From Prorocentrum cordatum (Eukaryota > Sar > Dinophyceae > Prorocentrales > Prorocentraceae), in contig CAUYUJ010008601.1 of assembly GCA_963575745.1 (NCBI GenBank), positions 1 through 39,117 on the forward strand: a DNA stretch of 39,117 nucleotides. Reading direction: 5' to 3'. Below, in pieces: positions 10,051 through 21,167 of this stretch. Each line of letters begins with the position of its first letter. Positions within the stretch are counted from its first letter, which is position 1. Both the position numbers and the translations under genes were made by a program. Under the pieces are notes generated by a model. That model searched no databases. It was not told the DNA's origin and worked only from the letters and a program-made list of their open reading frames with translations.

Positions 10051-13000
10051 ACATCCATACATTCACACACGCATTTCTGTGGGCGTCGCGGCCTTGCGCG
10101 CGGCGACAGGGCACAGAAGCACACACACACACTTTTAAACCAGCGACGCAGAGGATCCTCAGGTGCGAACGGCAGAAAGAAATGCGATTTGCGACCGGAC
10201 ATTGACGATAGCACAGCGCACACGCGACGCACGCAACAACATGCAAGCGATGGGTGAATTAGAGAAGCTGTAATTCCAAACGAAACATGCAGCGGTCAGA
10301 AAAAGGAGAGGGAGCATTTAACTCGAATGGAACAATAACGCGACAACTCGGGGTGAAGTGCGGCCACATAATCACCAGAGCGGCGTTGGAAAGTGAAGCG
10401 CGAAAAACACTTGCTGTCAGGCAGATTCGTGTTGTGGCCAACCCAACGGTCCTGCAACCACATTGGAAGGGTGTTGGCCTGGACCAGCACCGCGACGCGA
10501 CCAGGATGGGCGAGGTCGCCTACAGCGCGCGACAGCGCCAGCCGCAGCGCAGGCTGCGTCATCAGCCGCGCCCAAAACTTCAACGCCGGAAACTGGTGCA
10601 CGAATATACGTTTGACTGAACAACCTGCCAGCAAACATCAAATTGTCGTATCCCAGTGCCTGCAAGACGGACAGTGGCGAACAACGTCAAAACACCATGC
10701 CACTGCAAGGGCAAACGAGCGCGGCGAGTTGGCAGCCCAGTCAAACAACCGCCGTCACCATCAAAAAGAATGAAGGAAAGAAGACGAAAGAAATCAACGG
10801 CGCGAGGAGCGCGCGGTCGCGCCGACAAGGCAAGGCGGCCATGAACGACGCATTCGCCCACGGCGCACGCACGGCGACTACCCGCCAGGATAGTCAGGCA
10901 GCCAGGGCACCCAGCAAAGAGCGCCGCACTAGCAGCAGCGACGCAGCCCTCCAGCAAGAAAGCCCACGAGGGGCGCAGCACCCCCGCGCTCCCCGGGCGC
11001 CGACCCCTTGCCCGGGCCCCCCGCAGCGCGGCCAGCCAGAGGGCCCAAAAAAGATCAGGGGCCATATCCTCCTGCGGTGGGGGGGCGAGGTGGCCGCGCT
11101 GCCGCCGCCGTTCCACGGCGGCCTCTCTGCTCGGCGGGGGGGGCCAGGAGGCGGCGGCGGTGCCGCGCGGGGCACCGAACGAGACGCGCGACGCCGCCCG
11201 CGGCGGCAAAATTGCCAGAAAACGCCGAACGCGCCGGGCGACAGCACGGGCCTCCCGTTGGCCGCCCAAGTCAGGGCGCCCAACGAAGAGCACCTACGGC
11301 TGTAATGCCACACGGGTAGGGCACAAAGGTACAAGCACCTGGCGACCGCAGGCGCCACCGCCGCCACAGCAGACAAAAAAAAGAGAAAGCGGAGAAGCGA
11401 GGACATCGCGAGGAGACGCGCGGCAGCGCCACGCGGCGCGACAGAAAAATAAGTCCGACAGCAGACCGAGACGAAGCCCCGGAAGCCGAGCACAACGCAG
11501 CCGGCGAGATGTCGGCGGGGAGCGGCGACGTCGGCAAAGGCACCCACCGCGCCTGGCGGCGGGCGGGGCACGCGGGGCGCCAAAATATACGAGGCACTAT
11601 GTGCGGCTCAGCCGCATGGGTGGTGCCCGACAGGCATTGGCAATGCTTGAGACAATCAATGGCTCTCAACGACGCACAGGCGCTTCCAAGCAGCAGAGGG
11701 GAGCGGCAGCAAGGGCGGGGGAGCGCGCAACGATGGCGACGGCAGAGCGGGGGGGGCCGCCGACGGCCCACTCCGCGGCCCGAGCGGACGGGCGCGAGCA
11801 GGTCGAGATCCCCAGAACACGAACTTCCCCGGGGGCAATCGCGAGCTGCGCCGAGGCCCCAGAGGGAGCTCGTGCACCCGACCATAGCACGATGTCGCCT
11901 CCGCGCCCCTTTATCGGCCTCGCTTCCCCCCGCTGGGAAGACACCCAGTGGCCCGCCAATGAGTGGGCGCCCAGGGCGAAAATTTAGCGGGCCGCGGCAA
12001 AAGTGGCACTTCTTCTTTCGCATTGCACATTACAAAATGCGACGCGCGATGTCCGGGCGCCCAATCTCCCCGACGCCCCCACATGGCCCGGCAACCCATG
12101 CCGCCCGCCGGCGCAGCAGGCCCGCAATCGACGCGCTCCCGAGCGCGAAAAATACCCGCGCCCTTGCCCGCGCCGCAGCCGACGGCAGTTGCACAAGTGC
12201 AGATGCGACGGCCCATGGAACATTACAGGACGCTGTATTATCTGGGCATCCGCCGGCACCAAAGGCGCGCGCGTTCCAATCTGCAGAGTGGCCGACCGCG
12301 CATTGGTCGCTCTCGGGCTAGAGTAGATCGCTCGGAGGTGCGCCCATGAACGCGCAATCAAGCGTTTGGGGCTCGACGCGCAAAATGCGCCCCATGCGTC
12401 CTAGGTGGGCGCCGCTGCAATCCCGCGCTCGCCCCGAACGCCCGGGGCCCCGAACGCCGGGCGCGGTCGCCAGAGGCTGCGCCACCGGGAAATCCCGCCC
12501 AGCGTCGCCCCAGCTAGGTCCGGGCACGCGCCGGGGGGCGCAATCGCCGACGCGCGTCGACGGTGCCCCCGGACACGTACCCGCACCTAGTCGAGGTGGC
12601 GCTTGGTCGAAATCAGCCTCGGGCGCGCGCGCGGCCCCCGAGGGCGCCCCCGAACGCGGCCGCCGCGGCCCCCGGGAAAGCGCGAGATTGCGACAAACTC
12701 CCGCGGGCAAGCCCAAACGCAACGGAGCGGCGGTGCCTGCCCCCGAATGGGGCAGGCACCACCACTCCAACGCTGTTCTCAACCCCGCGGACACCCCCGA
12801 TGCCCGCAGACGCCCCTGACGCAAACCAGGGCATGTCGCAGCAATCGAACAACCAGCCGTTCAACGCGTCGTTGCGCCCTAGCGCGCGGTTGCTGAACCA
12901 GCGCGCACGCGGCAGGCTGATCGGGCGCAGCGGCAAGCGCCCAATCCAGCGGGCGGCCCTTTTCACCCAGGCCGACCCCGGGCAAGGGTATGTATAGGAC

Positions 13001-13590
13001 CAATGACACGTGGTTTCACAAGCATGCTGCGAGTAACCTCGTAGAGGAGCTGATTCCACTTCTTCGGCATTAATCAACGCACCGCGATGCGCCGCGCGGA
13101 GAATTGGCGCGGATGCGATGGCGCGCCCATCGAAGTCCCCCGCAGGCAAAACATGCAGGCGCGCCTCCAAAGCGCGTTCCACATACCAGAGCCCTCTGCA
13201 TTGGCAGCCACTGTTCGGGCGGGAAAAGATCGCCCTCGCCATGAATCCGCGCCAACGCTGGTTGATCAGTGCTGCAACGGAGCAACCCGCCTGCCTGCGC
13301 ACCCAGACAACCCGAGGAGTGCGTTCTTACCCTGACCCCAGGGGGGGCAGCCTGGAAGCCGCCCCTCAGACTGGTCTGCAGCGCAGCGGGGCACGCCTCG
13401 CAGGCGCATCGAGCCCTCCGCGCCTGAACATCTGCCTCCGCGACGCAAATGGGCAGCCACCTGCCTAGCTCGTCGACGTCGACATCCGTCGCGATCACGC
13501 GGCCGCCCCCCACGCGGAGACTGACGGCGAGCTTGGCCCCGGCAAAACAAGGCAGACGTCATCCAGCGACCCGGACGGGCAGCGATGATA
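10051..13590. other. GC-rich region without a recognisable gene
   Basis: About 3.5 kb of very GC-rich DNA in which stop codons are rare, so frames of 100-275 codons overlap on both strands. They are Arg/Ala/Pro/Gly-rich with no motif I can name. A minus frame at 10894-11583 has a hydrophobic stretch (LLRFLFFLSAVAAVAPAVA), but nothing else supports it. The 13070-13590 end lies directly downstream of the helicase fragment and could hold its degraded 3' part, including a Cys-rich CACEACPAAL segment near 13400, but I cannot align it to a known domain. Confidence 0.5.
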
Positions 13591-13592
13591 AG

Positions 13593-14660
13593 TTATGGTC
13601 GGGCGCGAGAGCGACGCGCGTTCAGGCGCCGAGGGTCGCTCCAAAAGCCGAAGCGCCGGTCGTTGCTGGAGCGGGCCGCGGCAGCGATGACGAGGTCGGC
13701 CCCCTGCCCATGCGCGGCGTCAACAGAGCCCGCGGTGGCGAGCGGGCCGCGCCCAGCAGGAGTTCGCCCACGCGGGCCTGTGAAACGAAAGCGCCGACCT
13801 TGTGCGACAATAGTGCCGGCAGCAAGCCCCCCCCAGTCAGTCGGTTGCGCCCGTTCGCCCCCGCGACCGCCAGCGGCTCCGTCCGCGGCGCCCGTGGCTG
13901 AGATCTCCTGCGCCCCCTGTCTCTTTTCCTTGCCTGGCTCTAAATGGCACCGGGGCGTCTTTGACTGGGGTGTCCGAGACCGACCATGGAGCGCCTGCTC
14001 GCATAATCGCCAGCTGGAAGGTGTAGGGAACCACGACTAACAAACTCTGTTGATTCCTCCAGAACACTGGCGCGATCGTCTCGACTATCTCCAGCAGAAG
14101 CTTGGCGCCGCGTAGATTGGCCGTCGACCTGTTCCTCATGGCCTCTACCCGTGGGACGTGAGCCACGAGCGCGTGGCCCACGTCTGGGTCGGACCCTGCG
14201 CGCCGTGCCTTCGCGAAATTGAGCCCTCCATCGGCGGCGGGGTGGCCAGGTCGGATCGAATCGGCGGTTAATGGCCGCATAACCTGCCATGAGACATAGC
14301 CGATGGCTGGTCGCGACTCCGAAGTCGCGCCGTCCTGCAGCTGTCCTCCGCAGCGGCCCTGATGAAAAATCGACAGTAGGTCGGGATACGAAAGGCAACC
14401 GATGACGAGACCGGGCCATGCGCGGGCGCCCCCACCCATCTGGTCGACAAAACAGTCGCGCGTAAAAATGACGCCGCTGGCCGCTGCCATGTTATCCATG
14501 ATCGCTGGCCAAAGCTGCGTACGGTCGCCGACAATGACGGCTCTGCCTCCGCCGCCCACCGCAGTCTGTAGCGCCATGCAGGTCTTTTGGCCTGTGACGC
14601 CTCGTCTTCTATGAAGTGATACACGTCCTTCGCATCCTTTGACTCCCGCCAGTCGCGCCA
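13593..14660 (-). pseudogene. UPF1-like superfamily-1 helicase fragment, frameshifted
   Basis: Reads as the C-terminal part of a UPF1/Dna2-type SF1 helicase, enzymes that unwind RNA or DNA using ATP. In order on the minus strand: Walker B/motif II as YHFIEDEASQA (DEASQA at 14606-14589); after a one-base frameshift, MALQTAVGGGGRAVIVGDRT, with motif III GDRTQL at 14529-14512; a degraded YRMHP region (CLSYPDLL) followed by GGQLQDGATSESRP; VVVPYTFQLAIMRAG near 14031-13993, matching the TPYxxQ region; and, after a second frame change, SVDAAHGQGADLVIAAAA and RRFGFWSDPRRLNARRSRAR (motifs V and VI), ending at a stop at 13593. The Walker A (GxxGxGKT) end is absent. Two frame changes with no room for an intron at the first one argue for a pseudogene. 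It lies just downstream of, and on the same strand as, a retroelement remnant. Confidence 0.75.
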
Positions 14661-14765
14661 CTTCCAGTGTAGCCACACACGCACGCACACACTCACAGCA
14701 CAACGAACTCCGCGACGAACAGGTAGGCCAGCACCAAGGAGAAAGCGGACAGCACCCCGCCGCCA

Positions 14766-15640
14766 CCGCCGGCGCGCCATCCAGCTGCCGCAGCCGCGAG
14801 CCGGGCCCGGCAGCGCTGGCCAGCTGCCCAGCCCTTCGGCCAAAGCGGCGGCTGCGGCCCGCGCGCGCTCCAGGCCGAGCGCGCCGCGCAGCTGCCGGGC
14901 GCATGCGGCCTGGAGGGCCATTCTGAGCTCAGCGCATCATCGCCGGGCCAACGCTCCTACGGCCGCATCGGCCCCAGCGTCGTCTCCCAGCATTTGCTGC
15001 GCCCACTCGCGGGCCATCCAGCGCAAGTGCTCAAACGGTGCGGGTCCGCGCCGGCTTCCCGTCCCTAGCGCCTGGGGGAGGACGGGCCAACCGGCGTGCC
15101 CCTCCAGGTAGCGCTGGCGTTTCTCCGCCTCGGCCTCCCAATTGACGATGCCGTCGCGCGCCGCCGCCGCCGCCGCGCCCATTGCGCGCGCCTCGCCGGG
15201 GACGCCGTGCCGCGCCGTGACGTCGACGAAACGCAAGGGCACCCCAGCCGCTGCACCTCGAGAGCGGCGATGCATTCCTCCTGCCTCGGCAGGCCGCGCG
15301 GGGCCCGCCAGCGGGGTGACGGCGCTGCCGCCGCGTGCGTCGCAGCTGGGCGAGGTGCAGCGCCAGCGCCACTGGACCCAGGCAGGGACGCTCACATCCC
15401 TCTCGGCACGGAGGCCACACTCCGTGCGAATGCGGTCCCACACGTCGAAGTCGCGGCTGCGCGACTTCGTGCCTCCCCCGCAGGCGCAGCGGTAGGCGTG
15501 CTGCGCCTGGCCGCAGAGTGGCTCGCTGCCGAGCTGCCCAGCGCGCGGCCCCGTGCGGGCTCGGTTCTGACAGCGGTTCCCTGGCAGTGCGCTGCATTGG
15601 CTGAGCGGTGCCCTTGCCTTGTCGCAGCATCCTGGTCGCT
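14766..15640 (-). pseudogene. C-terminal domain of a non-LTR-type retroelement protein
   Basis: A minus-strand frame with a zinc-binding start (CQNRARTGPRAGQ, then QHAYRCACGGG), a spacer reading FDVWDRIRTECGLRAERDVS, and a nuclease-like segment LRFVDVTARHGVPGEARAMG followed by EAEKRQRY. The order Cys/His cluster, D-V-T, then K..RY resembles the restriction-like endonuclease (PD-(D/E)XK) tail of some non-LTR retrotransposon polyproteins; this assignment is from pattern memory only. An in-frame TGA at 14937-14939 interrupts ALARR*CAELRMALQAACAR, where the sense continues, so a Trp-to-stop change is likely. Upstream of ~15640 the sense appears to shift frame (RSLLRSFGWPHAAGW near 15700) and then meets a (TCC)n tract. 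The reverse transcriptase domain is not in the window. Confidence 0.55.
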
Positions 15641-15816
15641 CAACCGTTGCCGTTGGCCGCCCGTGGCCAGCTGCCAGCCCGCCGCGTGCGGCCAACCGAA
15701 GGATCGGAGCAACGACCGTGCATCCCGGGTCCCCATGTCGCTCGCCAGCGCGTCGTAACGAATACTAATACATAATTCGTAATTCGTAATTCGAAGTCTT
15801 CTCTTGAGGTTGCTCC

Positions 15817-16030
15817 CGGTTCCTCCTCCTCCTCCTCCTCCTCCTCCTCCTCCTCCTCCTCCTCCTCCTGTTCCTGTTCCTCCTCCTCCTCCTCCTCCTC
15901 CTCCTCCTCCTCCTCCTCCTCCTCCTCCTCCTCCTTCTCCTCCCACTCCTCCATCTCAGCCCTCAGTTCCTCTTCCCTCCCTCCAACTCCTCCCCTTCCT
16001 TTTCCTCCTCGTCTTCCTCCTCCTCCTCCA
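15817..16030. repeat. (TCC)n microsatellite
   Basis: Polypyrimidine tract immediately 5' (relative to the minus strand) of the retroelement remnant. Open frames in it are artefacts. Confidence 0.97.
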
Positions 16031-16500
16031 TATCCTGTTTCGCGCTTTCCTTGCTTATCATCCTCCTTTTTCCCCTCGCCCATCACGTTTCATCACACAG
16101 TACCGTGTGGCGTACCCAACCCATTTATACCAAGTGGCAAGAGGAGTTGGCCCAAACCTGCCAAGGCAATGACAGCACAGGCGCCGTTACATGTTGTGCA
16201 AACAACATGGGATGCGCTCATGCGGCACGCACGGTCCACAGGACAACAACAGAGGGGCTATGAACGAGGGCCCAGGCTTGAGGATGGAATGGGGGAAAGG
16301 AGCGAAGGGCAGGAGAAGAACGCGTGGGGGGCCGAACCGCCAGCGCGGCAGCAGCAGAGGGAAGGTGGTAGGGGGCAGCGGACGACGACGAAAGTGACGC
16401 AAGGAGACCAAAGAGTGTTGCTGTTGTCGGTAGTACGCTAAGGATGCAGCGTTGCCTGCGCCATGTCGCCACGGCGCTCGCAAAAATGAAAAACACTGCT
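16031..16500. other. No gene seen
   Basis: Mixed sequence between the TCC tract and the array-bearing element. A 90-codon plus frame (16169-16441) is Gln/Arg/Gly-rich without a domain. Confidence 0.5.
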
Positions 16501-16502
16501 TG

Positions 16503-17449
16503 CTCCCAACTTCTCTGCTTCCTCCCCGACGACCCTGGAACTCGAAAAAAACAGGTAACAGAAAAGGCGTCAGTCCGCTGGACCCCAGGGAGGGCGAGAT
16601 CTCCTGGTGGTCCGCGTAAGACGTCACTCCGCTGCACCTCCCAGCAGCCGTCGAAAGTGGCGACAGTTCTGCAGATCGCAGCCCCCAGGGATGGCGAGGT
16701 CTTTTGGAGGTCCGCGTAAGACGTCACTCTGCTGCACCTCCCAGCAGCCCTCGAACGTGGCGACAGGTTTTGCAGATCGCAACCCCCCAGGGATGGCAAG
16801 GTCTCCGGGTGGTCTGCGTAGGACGTCACTCCGCTGCAACCCCCAGCAGCACTCGAAAGCAGTGACAATTTCGCAGATCGTAGCCCCCCAAAGATGGCGA
16901 GGTCTCCTGGCGATCCGCGTAAGACGTCACTCTCCTGGACCGGACCCCCCAGCAGCCCTCGAAAGCAGTGACAAATTCGCAGATCGCAGCCCCCCAAGGA
17001 TGGCGAGGTCTCCTGGTGGTTCGCGTAGGATGTCACACCGCTGCGCCCGCCAGCAGCCCCCGAGTGGCGACAGTTTCGCAGATCGCAGCTCCCCCAAGGA
17101 TGGCGAGGCCTCCTGGTGGTCCGCGTGAGACGTCACTCCGCTGCACCCCCCAACAGCCCTCGAAAGTGGCGACAATTTCGCAGATCGCAACCCCCCAAAG
17201 ACGGCGAGGTCTCCGGGTGATCCGCGTAAGACGTCACTCCCCTGGACCGGACCCCCCAGCAGCCCTCGAAAGTGGCGATAGTTTCGCAGATCGCAGCCCT
17301 CCAGGGATAACCAGGTAGGAGGCAGGCTGGCTGGCAGGAATGGGCGAGGTGAGGGGCAGGTACGAAAGATGAGAAGAGGAGAGGCGGCAGGCGGGAGACG
17401 CGCGAGCAATGCTCTATTCAAAACGAGTACCCAACGCGAGAGGGTTGGG
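16503..17449. mobile_element. Array-bearing element, copy 1
   Basis: Proposed member of a three-copy family (others at 21168-22092 and 24479-25314). Each has a central ~90-100 bp tandem array, then a G/A-rich stretch with GGCGGCAGG.G and ACGCG, then a module reading TTCAAAACGAG.ACCCAAC and a terminal GTTGGG. Here the module is at 17417-17436 and GTTGGG at 17444-17449. The left end has CTCCCAAC at 16503-16510, an imperfect inverted match to the right end (TTCCCAACC in reverse complement). The array differs in sequence from copies 2 and 3. The left boundary is uncertain. Confidence 0.45.
16584..17310. repeat. ~101-bp tandem array, seven units
   Basis: Units anchored on TCCGCGTAAGACGTCACTCC start near 16612, 16712, 16814, 16915, 17021, 17121 and 17222 (100-106 bp). 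Each holds CCCAGCAGCCCTCGAAAG, CAGATCGCAGCCCCC and GATGGCGAGGTCTCC. Open frames across it on both strands are artefacts. Confidence 0.92.
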
Positions 17450-17539
17450 AATAACTTCTCCCTGTCGCGCCCACGGACGCACCGCTGGGGCGGTCAGGGC
17501 GCTTCGCCTGAGACTTCCTCACACGGTCGGCTCATTCAG

Positions 17540-17960
17540 CTTGCAACTGTAGCAACAGCTTCACGGGTGGAGGGCAGGCCGTCCTCAAAAAGCGGCTCTC
17601 ACCTGAGCACCGCGCAAATTCGTGCTGCAAGGTTGCAACAGCTTCAAGGATGGAGGGCGGCTCCTTCCCAGAATGTGGATCTCATCCCAGCGCCACGCAC
17701 ACTCGTCTTGAAGCTCTGCGGCAGTTTCAAGGGTTCGTATGGTTGAATCCCAGGAGCGGCGTTCTGGCACGATTCAGGATTGTCAGGGCGCAACAATCAC
17801 ATTGGCCCCCGGTCCTGCAAGCCCAAAAGAAACTTCGGGCACGACTTGGGATTGCCAGGACGCAGCAGCCACGTTGGTTCGCGGCGCTAAAATCCAATGA
17901 TGCGTTGGCACGATCGAGGATTCTGAGACACGCCCTCCAGTGGGGCACTTCCCGCAATGG
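17540..17960. repeat. Two adjoining short tandem repeats (~85 bp and ~70 bp)
   Basis: First family: CAACAGCTTCACGGGTGGAGG near 17560, CAACAGCTTCAAGGATGGAGG near 17637, and a diverged GGCAGTTTCAAGG near 17721. Second family: GGCACGATTCAGGATTGTCAG near 17766, GGCACGACTTGGGATTGCCAG near 17838, GGCACGATCGAGGATTCTGAG near 17906. No gene seen. Confidence 0.75.
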
Positions 17961-18038
17961 AAATACATTATTGTGGGGACCCATGGAAAGGGAACTTGTT
18001 GATTGCACCACTGTTGGTGCATCTTGGGTTTACTTACA

Positions 18039-18242
18039 CTGGTCCTCCTCGTCCTCCTCGCTCTCCTCCCTCTCCTCCTCCTCCTCCTCCTCCTTCTTCC
18101 CTCCTCCTCCTCCTCCTCCTCCTCCTCCTCCTCCTCCTCCTCCTCCTCCTCCTCCTCCTCCTCTCCTCCCTCCTCCTCCTCTCCCTCCTCCTCCTCCTCC
18201 CCCTCCTCCTCCTCCGCCTCCTCCTCCTCCTCCTCCTTCTGG
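18039..18242. repeat. (TCC)n microsatellite
   Basis: Polypyrimidine tract ending 40 bases before the LINE fragment. Poly-Leu/Ser/Pro frames here are artefacts. Confidence 0.97.
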
Positions 18243-18280
18243 AGCACTCCTCTGCATCAGCGGCCCATGCTGACATATGA

Positions 18281-19238
18281 AGGCAAATATTTAGTGTTGC
18301 TCAGGGCCGTGTGAACCCCAAGACCCCTGCGTACGCTTGGGTGCCCGCTCATCTCTCACTGAATGAGTTTCTCGAGCGAGCTCAGTGGCCTGTGTCGTGG
18401 CGGTTTGGTAACATGTGGGCGGATGTTTTCGCCAAGCTCGGAGCCATGTCCCACAAAGTTGCTGACTCGCTTAATGGATGTTGGGCTGACCAGCTGACGA
18501 TTGGTCGTAACAACGCCAAGTTCTTTGGCTGGGCTGCTGCCCAGCATGCTGCACATACGGAGGCTGTGGGTGGGCAGCTTGAGGCCCTTCGGCAAGCGCC
18601 GCTCCCGAGGCCCCCTGATGCGTCTTTCTCGCTACCTCGCCTCGCCCCTCCTCCTATTCCAGGAGCACGATTTCTGGAGATCGGGCGAATTCGTGGTTTG
18701 TCGATCCTGTCTGGCCAGAGCTAGGACGGATGCTTCCAAGAAGTGGCTTACTCAAGGAAGCGGGCAAGAGTGTAACCCCTCCCCCCTCGAGCGTGAGCAT
18801 GCACGCCTTGCGTTTTCAAGAGGCGGGCTGTATGCTGCCGCCGTCCCCTTGGCCAGGCCTGCGGCCATTCAGACCGCGATTTCGGGGGCGTCGCAGTTCC
18901 TGGGTCCTGAGGGTTCTGGTGCTGGGCTTTCCAGTGGTTCGGGAGTGCCTGAGGCTGGACGGTCCTCGGAGCCCAGGCCTCGGGAGGGGGAGGAGGTGTG
19001 TCAGTTTGAGTGCTTCACCTCACTTGGCCATGTAATGGAGCAGGTGAGGCCCTACATATTTTGTACGGCCTGTGGCTCATATTGTGTCCAGAGGCTCGGG
19101 CCCAGGCTGAGATCCATTTGCAAGCCCCCGAGTTCGGGTGTCCTCCCAGTCAGTGTGAGGAGGTCTCTTGCTAATACTCGGGATGGTTTGCACCCGAAGA
19201 CTGGTTTGAAGCTCAAGGGGGTCCCCCATGATGAGTGA
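18281..19238 (+). pseudogene. LINE ORF2 3' end: RNase H plus zinc-binding tail
   Basis: The first frame, from 18281, contains the last part of a retroelement RNase H domain, which removes RNA from the RNA-DNA hybrid during retrotransposition: AYAWVPAHLS (from about 18329) then GNMWADVFAKLGA, holding the typical H and the terminal catalytic-type D of the A-D..A pattern. Around 18655-18668 the sense shifts frame and continues as EHDFWRSGEFVVCRSCLARA, a variable linker, and a Cys-rich tail RPYIFCTACGSYC, ending at a stop (19236-19238). This order, RNase H then a short zinc-binding tail, is what I expect at the end of a LINE polyprotein. The endonuclease and reverse transcriptase parts are missing: 5' truncated, with a (TCC)n tract in their place. 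One frameshift makes it non-functional. Confidence 0.65.
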
Positions 19239-19455
19239 TTCTGTTTGGCCCCGTCCCCTCCGTCGTCGACGTGTCGCCCACCCCCCCGCCGCATACTTCT
19301 TTTTCAACGTGTGGACGGTGCTGGAGGTCTAGGCGCCGACGCGCCTCGGGAGTGGTGACGGGGCCGCTCGTCTCTGCGAGGTGTCTGCGGGAGACTTGCT
19401 GGCGCCTCATGGCTTGTTCCTTGTTCCTCCTTCTCTTGGGGGGACCTTGTCTGTC
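19239..19455 (+). other. Possible LINE 3' untranslated region, otherwise no gene
   Basis: Follows the LINE stop codon directly; C-rich at 19270-19285. No polyA tract or target-site duplication was identified, so the element end is not placed. Confidence 0.35.
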
Positions 19456-19462
19456 CCATCGC

Positions 19463-19550
19463 GCTGCTATCCGCATCGAATCCGCGTCGAATCGTCGAAC
19501 CCATTGCGAATCCGCGTCGAATCCGCATCGAAACCGCGCCGCACACGCGT
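19463..19550. repeat. 11-bp tandem repeat CGAATCCGCGT
   Basis: About six degenerate copies of CGAATCCGCGT / CGAATCCGCAT. Its TCGA-centred, 11-bp design resembles the repeat at 37103-37245. Confidence 0.7.
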
Positions 19551-19642
19551 CGGACACCAGAAAGGGACCGGCATGTACAGGGCAGGCGAGGTCCCCCGAA
19601 GAGGCAATGTACGGGGGCCAAGTGTGAGGGGGTCAGGGCGTC

Positions 19643-19662
19643 TCAGCCGATGCGTGGCCACA
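19643..19662. repeat. Short dispersed motif TCAGCCGATGCGTGGCCAC
   Basis: Identical 19-base motif also at 25896-25914, with a diverged version (TCGTTTCAGCCGATACG) at 25491-25507. Its role is unknown; it may be the conserved part of a longer dispersed repeat. Confidence 0.6.
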
Positions 19663-19921
19663 AGAGCTCGCCATCCCTCGGACGTCCGTTCCCCGCGCGT
19701 GGTTTGGTTCCGGAAGCGTTGGTCCTCGGGATGGCCCAAGATGCACCAAGATGGTCCAGATGTTCTGGCGCTGGCCTTGCCGAGAAAAAAACGCTCACGT
19801 CCGAGCGGTGCCCAGAGAACCCAGGCATACACCGTCCCGAACTTGAGGAACCCATGAATCCAGTAAGGAAAGTCAGTCAACAAATCGGCCGTCAGGCTTC
19901 TCTGGGGACGCCTCGATTCGT

Positions 19922-21163
19922 CAGGATGTCTCAGAAAAGGTTCAAGCTCTTAAAGATACTTCGAATTCGGGAGCTCACTAAACGTGTTTTGTCCGAGGAT
20001 GCCTGTATCGAAACGCCACGCCACGCTGCCCCAAGTTCGATACCCACCGCCCCAGCTCAGCATCGCATGTTTGAGGACCAGCGTCGCGAAACAACTCCCC
20101 CAACATGCCCATGCTGTGAGGATGTTCCAGGCGAAACGCCCCCCGTCCACCCCCACGCCATGTTGGATGTCCGACGCCCGAGCTCAAACATCTCACAGTT
20201 CTGAGGATGTCGCAGGCGAACGCATTATTCCTGAGAGCAAACGTCAAAAGAACAACGCCTCCAACATCCCAGTTGGTTGAGGATGTCTGAGGGGAAAAGC
20301 CCCCCAACACCACGTTCGATATCCGACGTCTGATCTCCACCATCCAATGTTATGAGGATGCCTCAGGCAAAAGCCTAAATGTTAAGAACAAGAATCGTAA
20401 CAGCTCCTCGAGCATCCCCATGGTGTGAGGATGTCTCACGCGACACGCTCACCCCACACGATGTTGGATGTTCGACGCCCGAGCTCCAACATCTCAATGA
20501 TCTGGGGATGTCTCAGGGGAACGCTTCACTCCTGAGAGCCATCGTCAAAACACAACGCCTTCATTCTCAATGGTTTGAGAATGTCTCCGGCGAAACGCCT
20601 CCCAACAACAAGCTCGACGTCAGACGTGTGATCTCGAACATCTAATACTCTGAGGATGCCTCGAGCGAAAACTTCATTGTTAAGAATCAAAATTGTAACA
20701 CAAACATCCCCATGTTGTGAGCACGTCTCACGCGAAACGTTCCTCCCACACGATGTTGGATGTCCGACGCCCGAGCTCCAACATCTCAAGAATCTGAGGA
20801 TATCTCAGGCGAACGCTTCACTCCTGAGAACCAATGTCAAAAGACAACGCCTCCAACATCACAGTTGGTTGAGCATATCTTAGGCGAGCCGCCCACCCAC
20901 CCACCCCACACACAAAGTTCGATGCCCGGCTTCTGATCTCCAGCATCTACTGTCCTGAGGATGTCTCAAGCGAAAGCCTCGCCTCATCATTAAGAATCCA
21001 CGGTGTTACACAACTTCTCCAACATCCCCATGTTGTGAAGATGTCTCACGCGAAACGCTCCCCCGCCAACACACACCATGATGCATGTCCGACTCCCGAG
21101 CTCCAGCATTCAAAATTCGGAGATGTCTCAGGCGAAAACGTCACTCCTGAGAACCAGCGTCGA
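19922..21163. repeat. Four-monomer higher-order satellite, block 1
   Basis: Built of ~76-bp monomers starting GAGGATGTCTCAGGCGAA(A)CGC in fixed order A-B-C-D. A carries ATGTTGGATGTCCGACGCCC; B carries CTCCTGAGAACCAATGTCAA; C carries GTTCGATATCCGACGTCTGA; D carries TTGTTAAGAATCAACGTCGT. Clear monomer starts: A 20118, B 20203, C 20279, D 20354, A 20427, B 20504, C 20577, D 20652, A 20719, B 20796, C 20871, D 20957, A 21037, B 21120 (broken off at about 21163). The A-to-A period is 292-318 bp. The first ~200 bp are degraded. Confidence 0.92.
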
Positions 21164-21167
21164 AACA

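Noticed and set aside
10894-11583. Membrane protein from a hydrophobic stretch
   Set aside because: One hydrophobic run in a GC-rich frame with several equally long frames in the same DNA; no signal peptide, second helix or known domain.
14620-14925. C-terminal transmembrane segment (LSAFSLVLAYLFVAEFVVL) in a third minus frame
   Set aside because: The frame lacks protein-like sequence on its upstream side, while the frame carrying the retroelement sense and helicase motif II is better supported over the same DNA.
16584-17310. CRISPR array
   Set aside because: Units of ~101 bp are repeats throughout with no alternating unique spacers, there are no cas genes, and the genome is eukaryotic.
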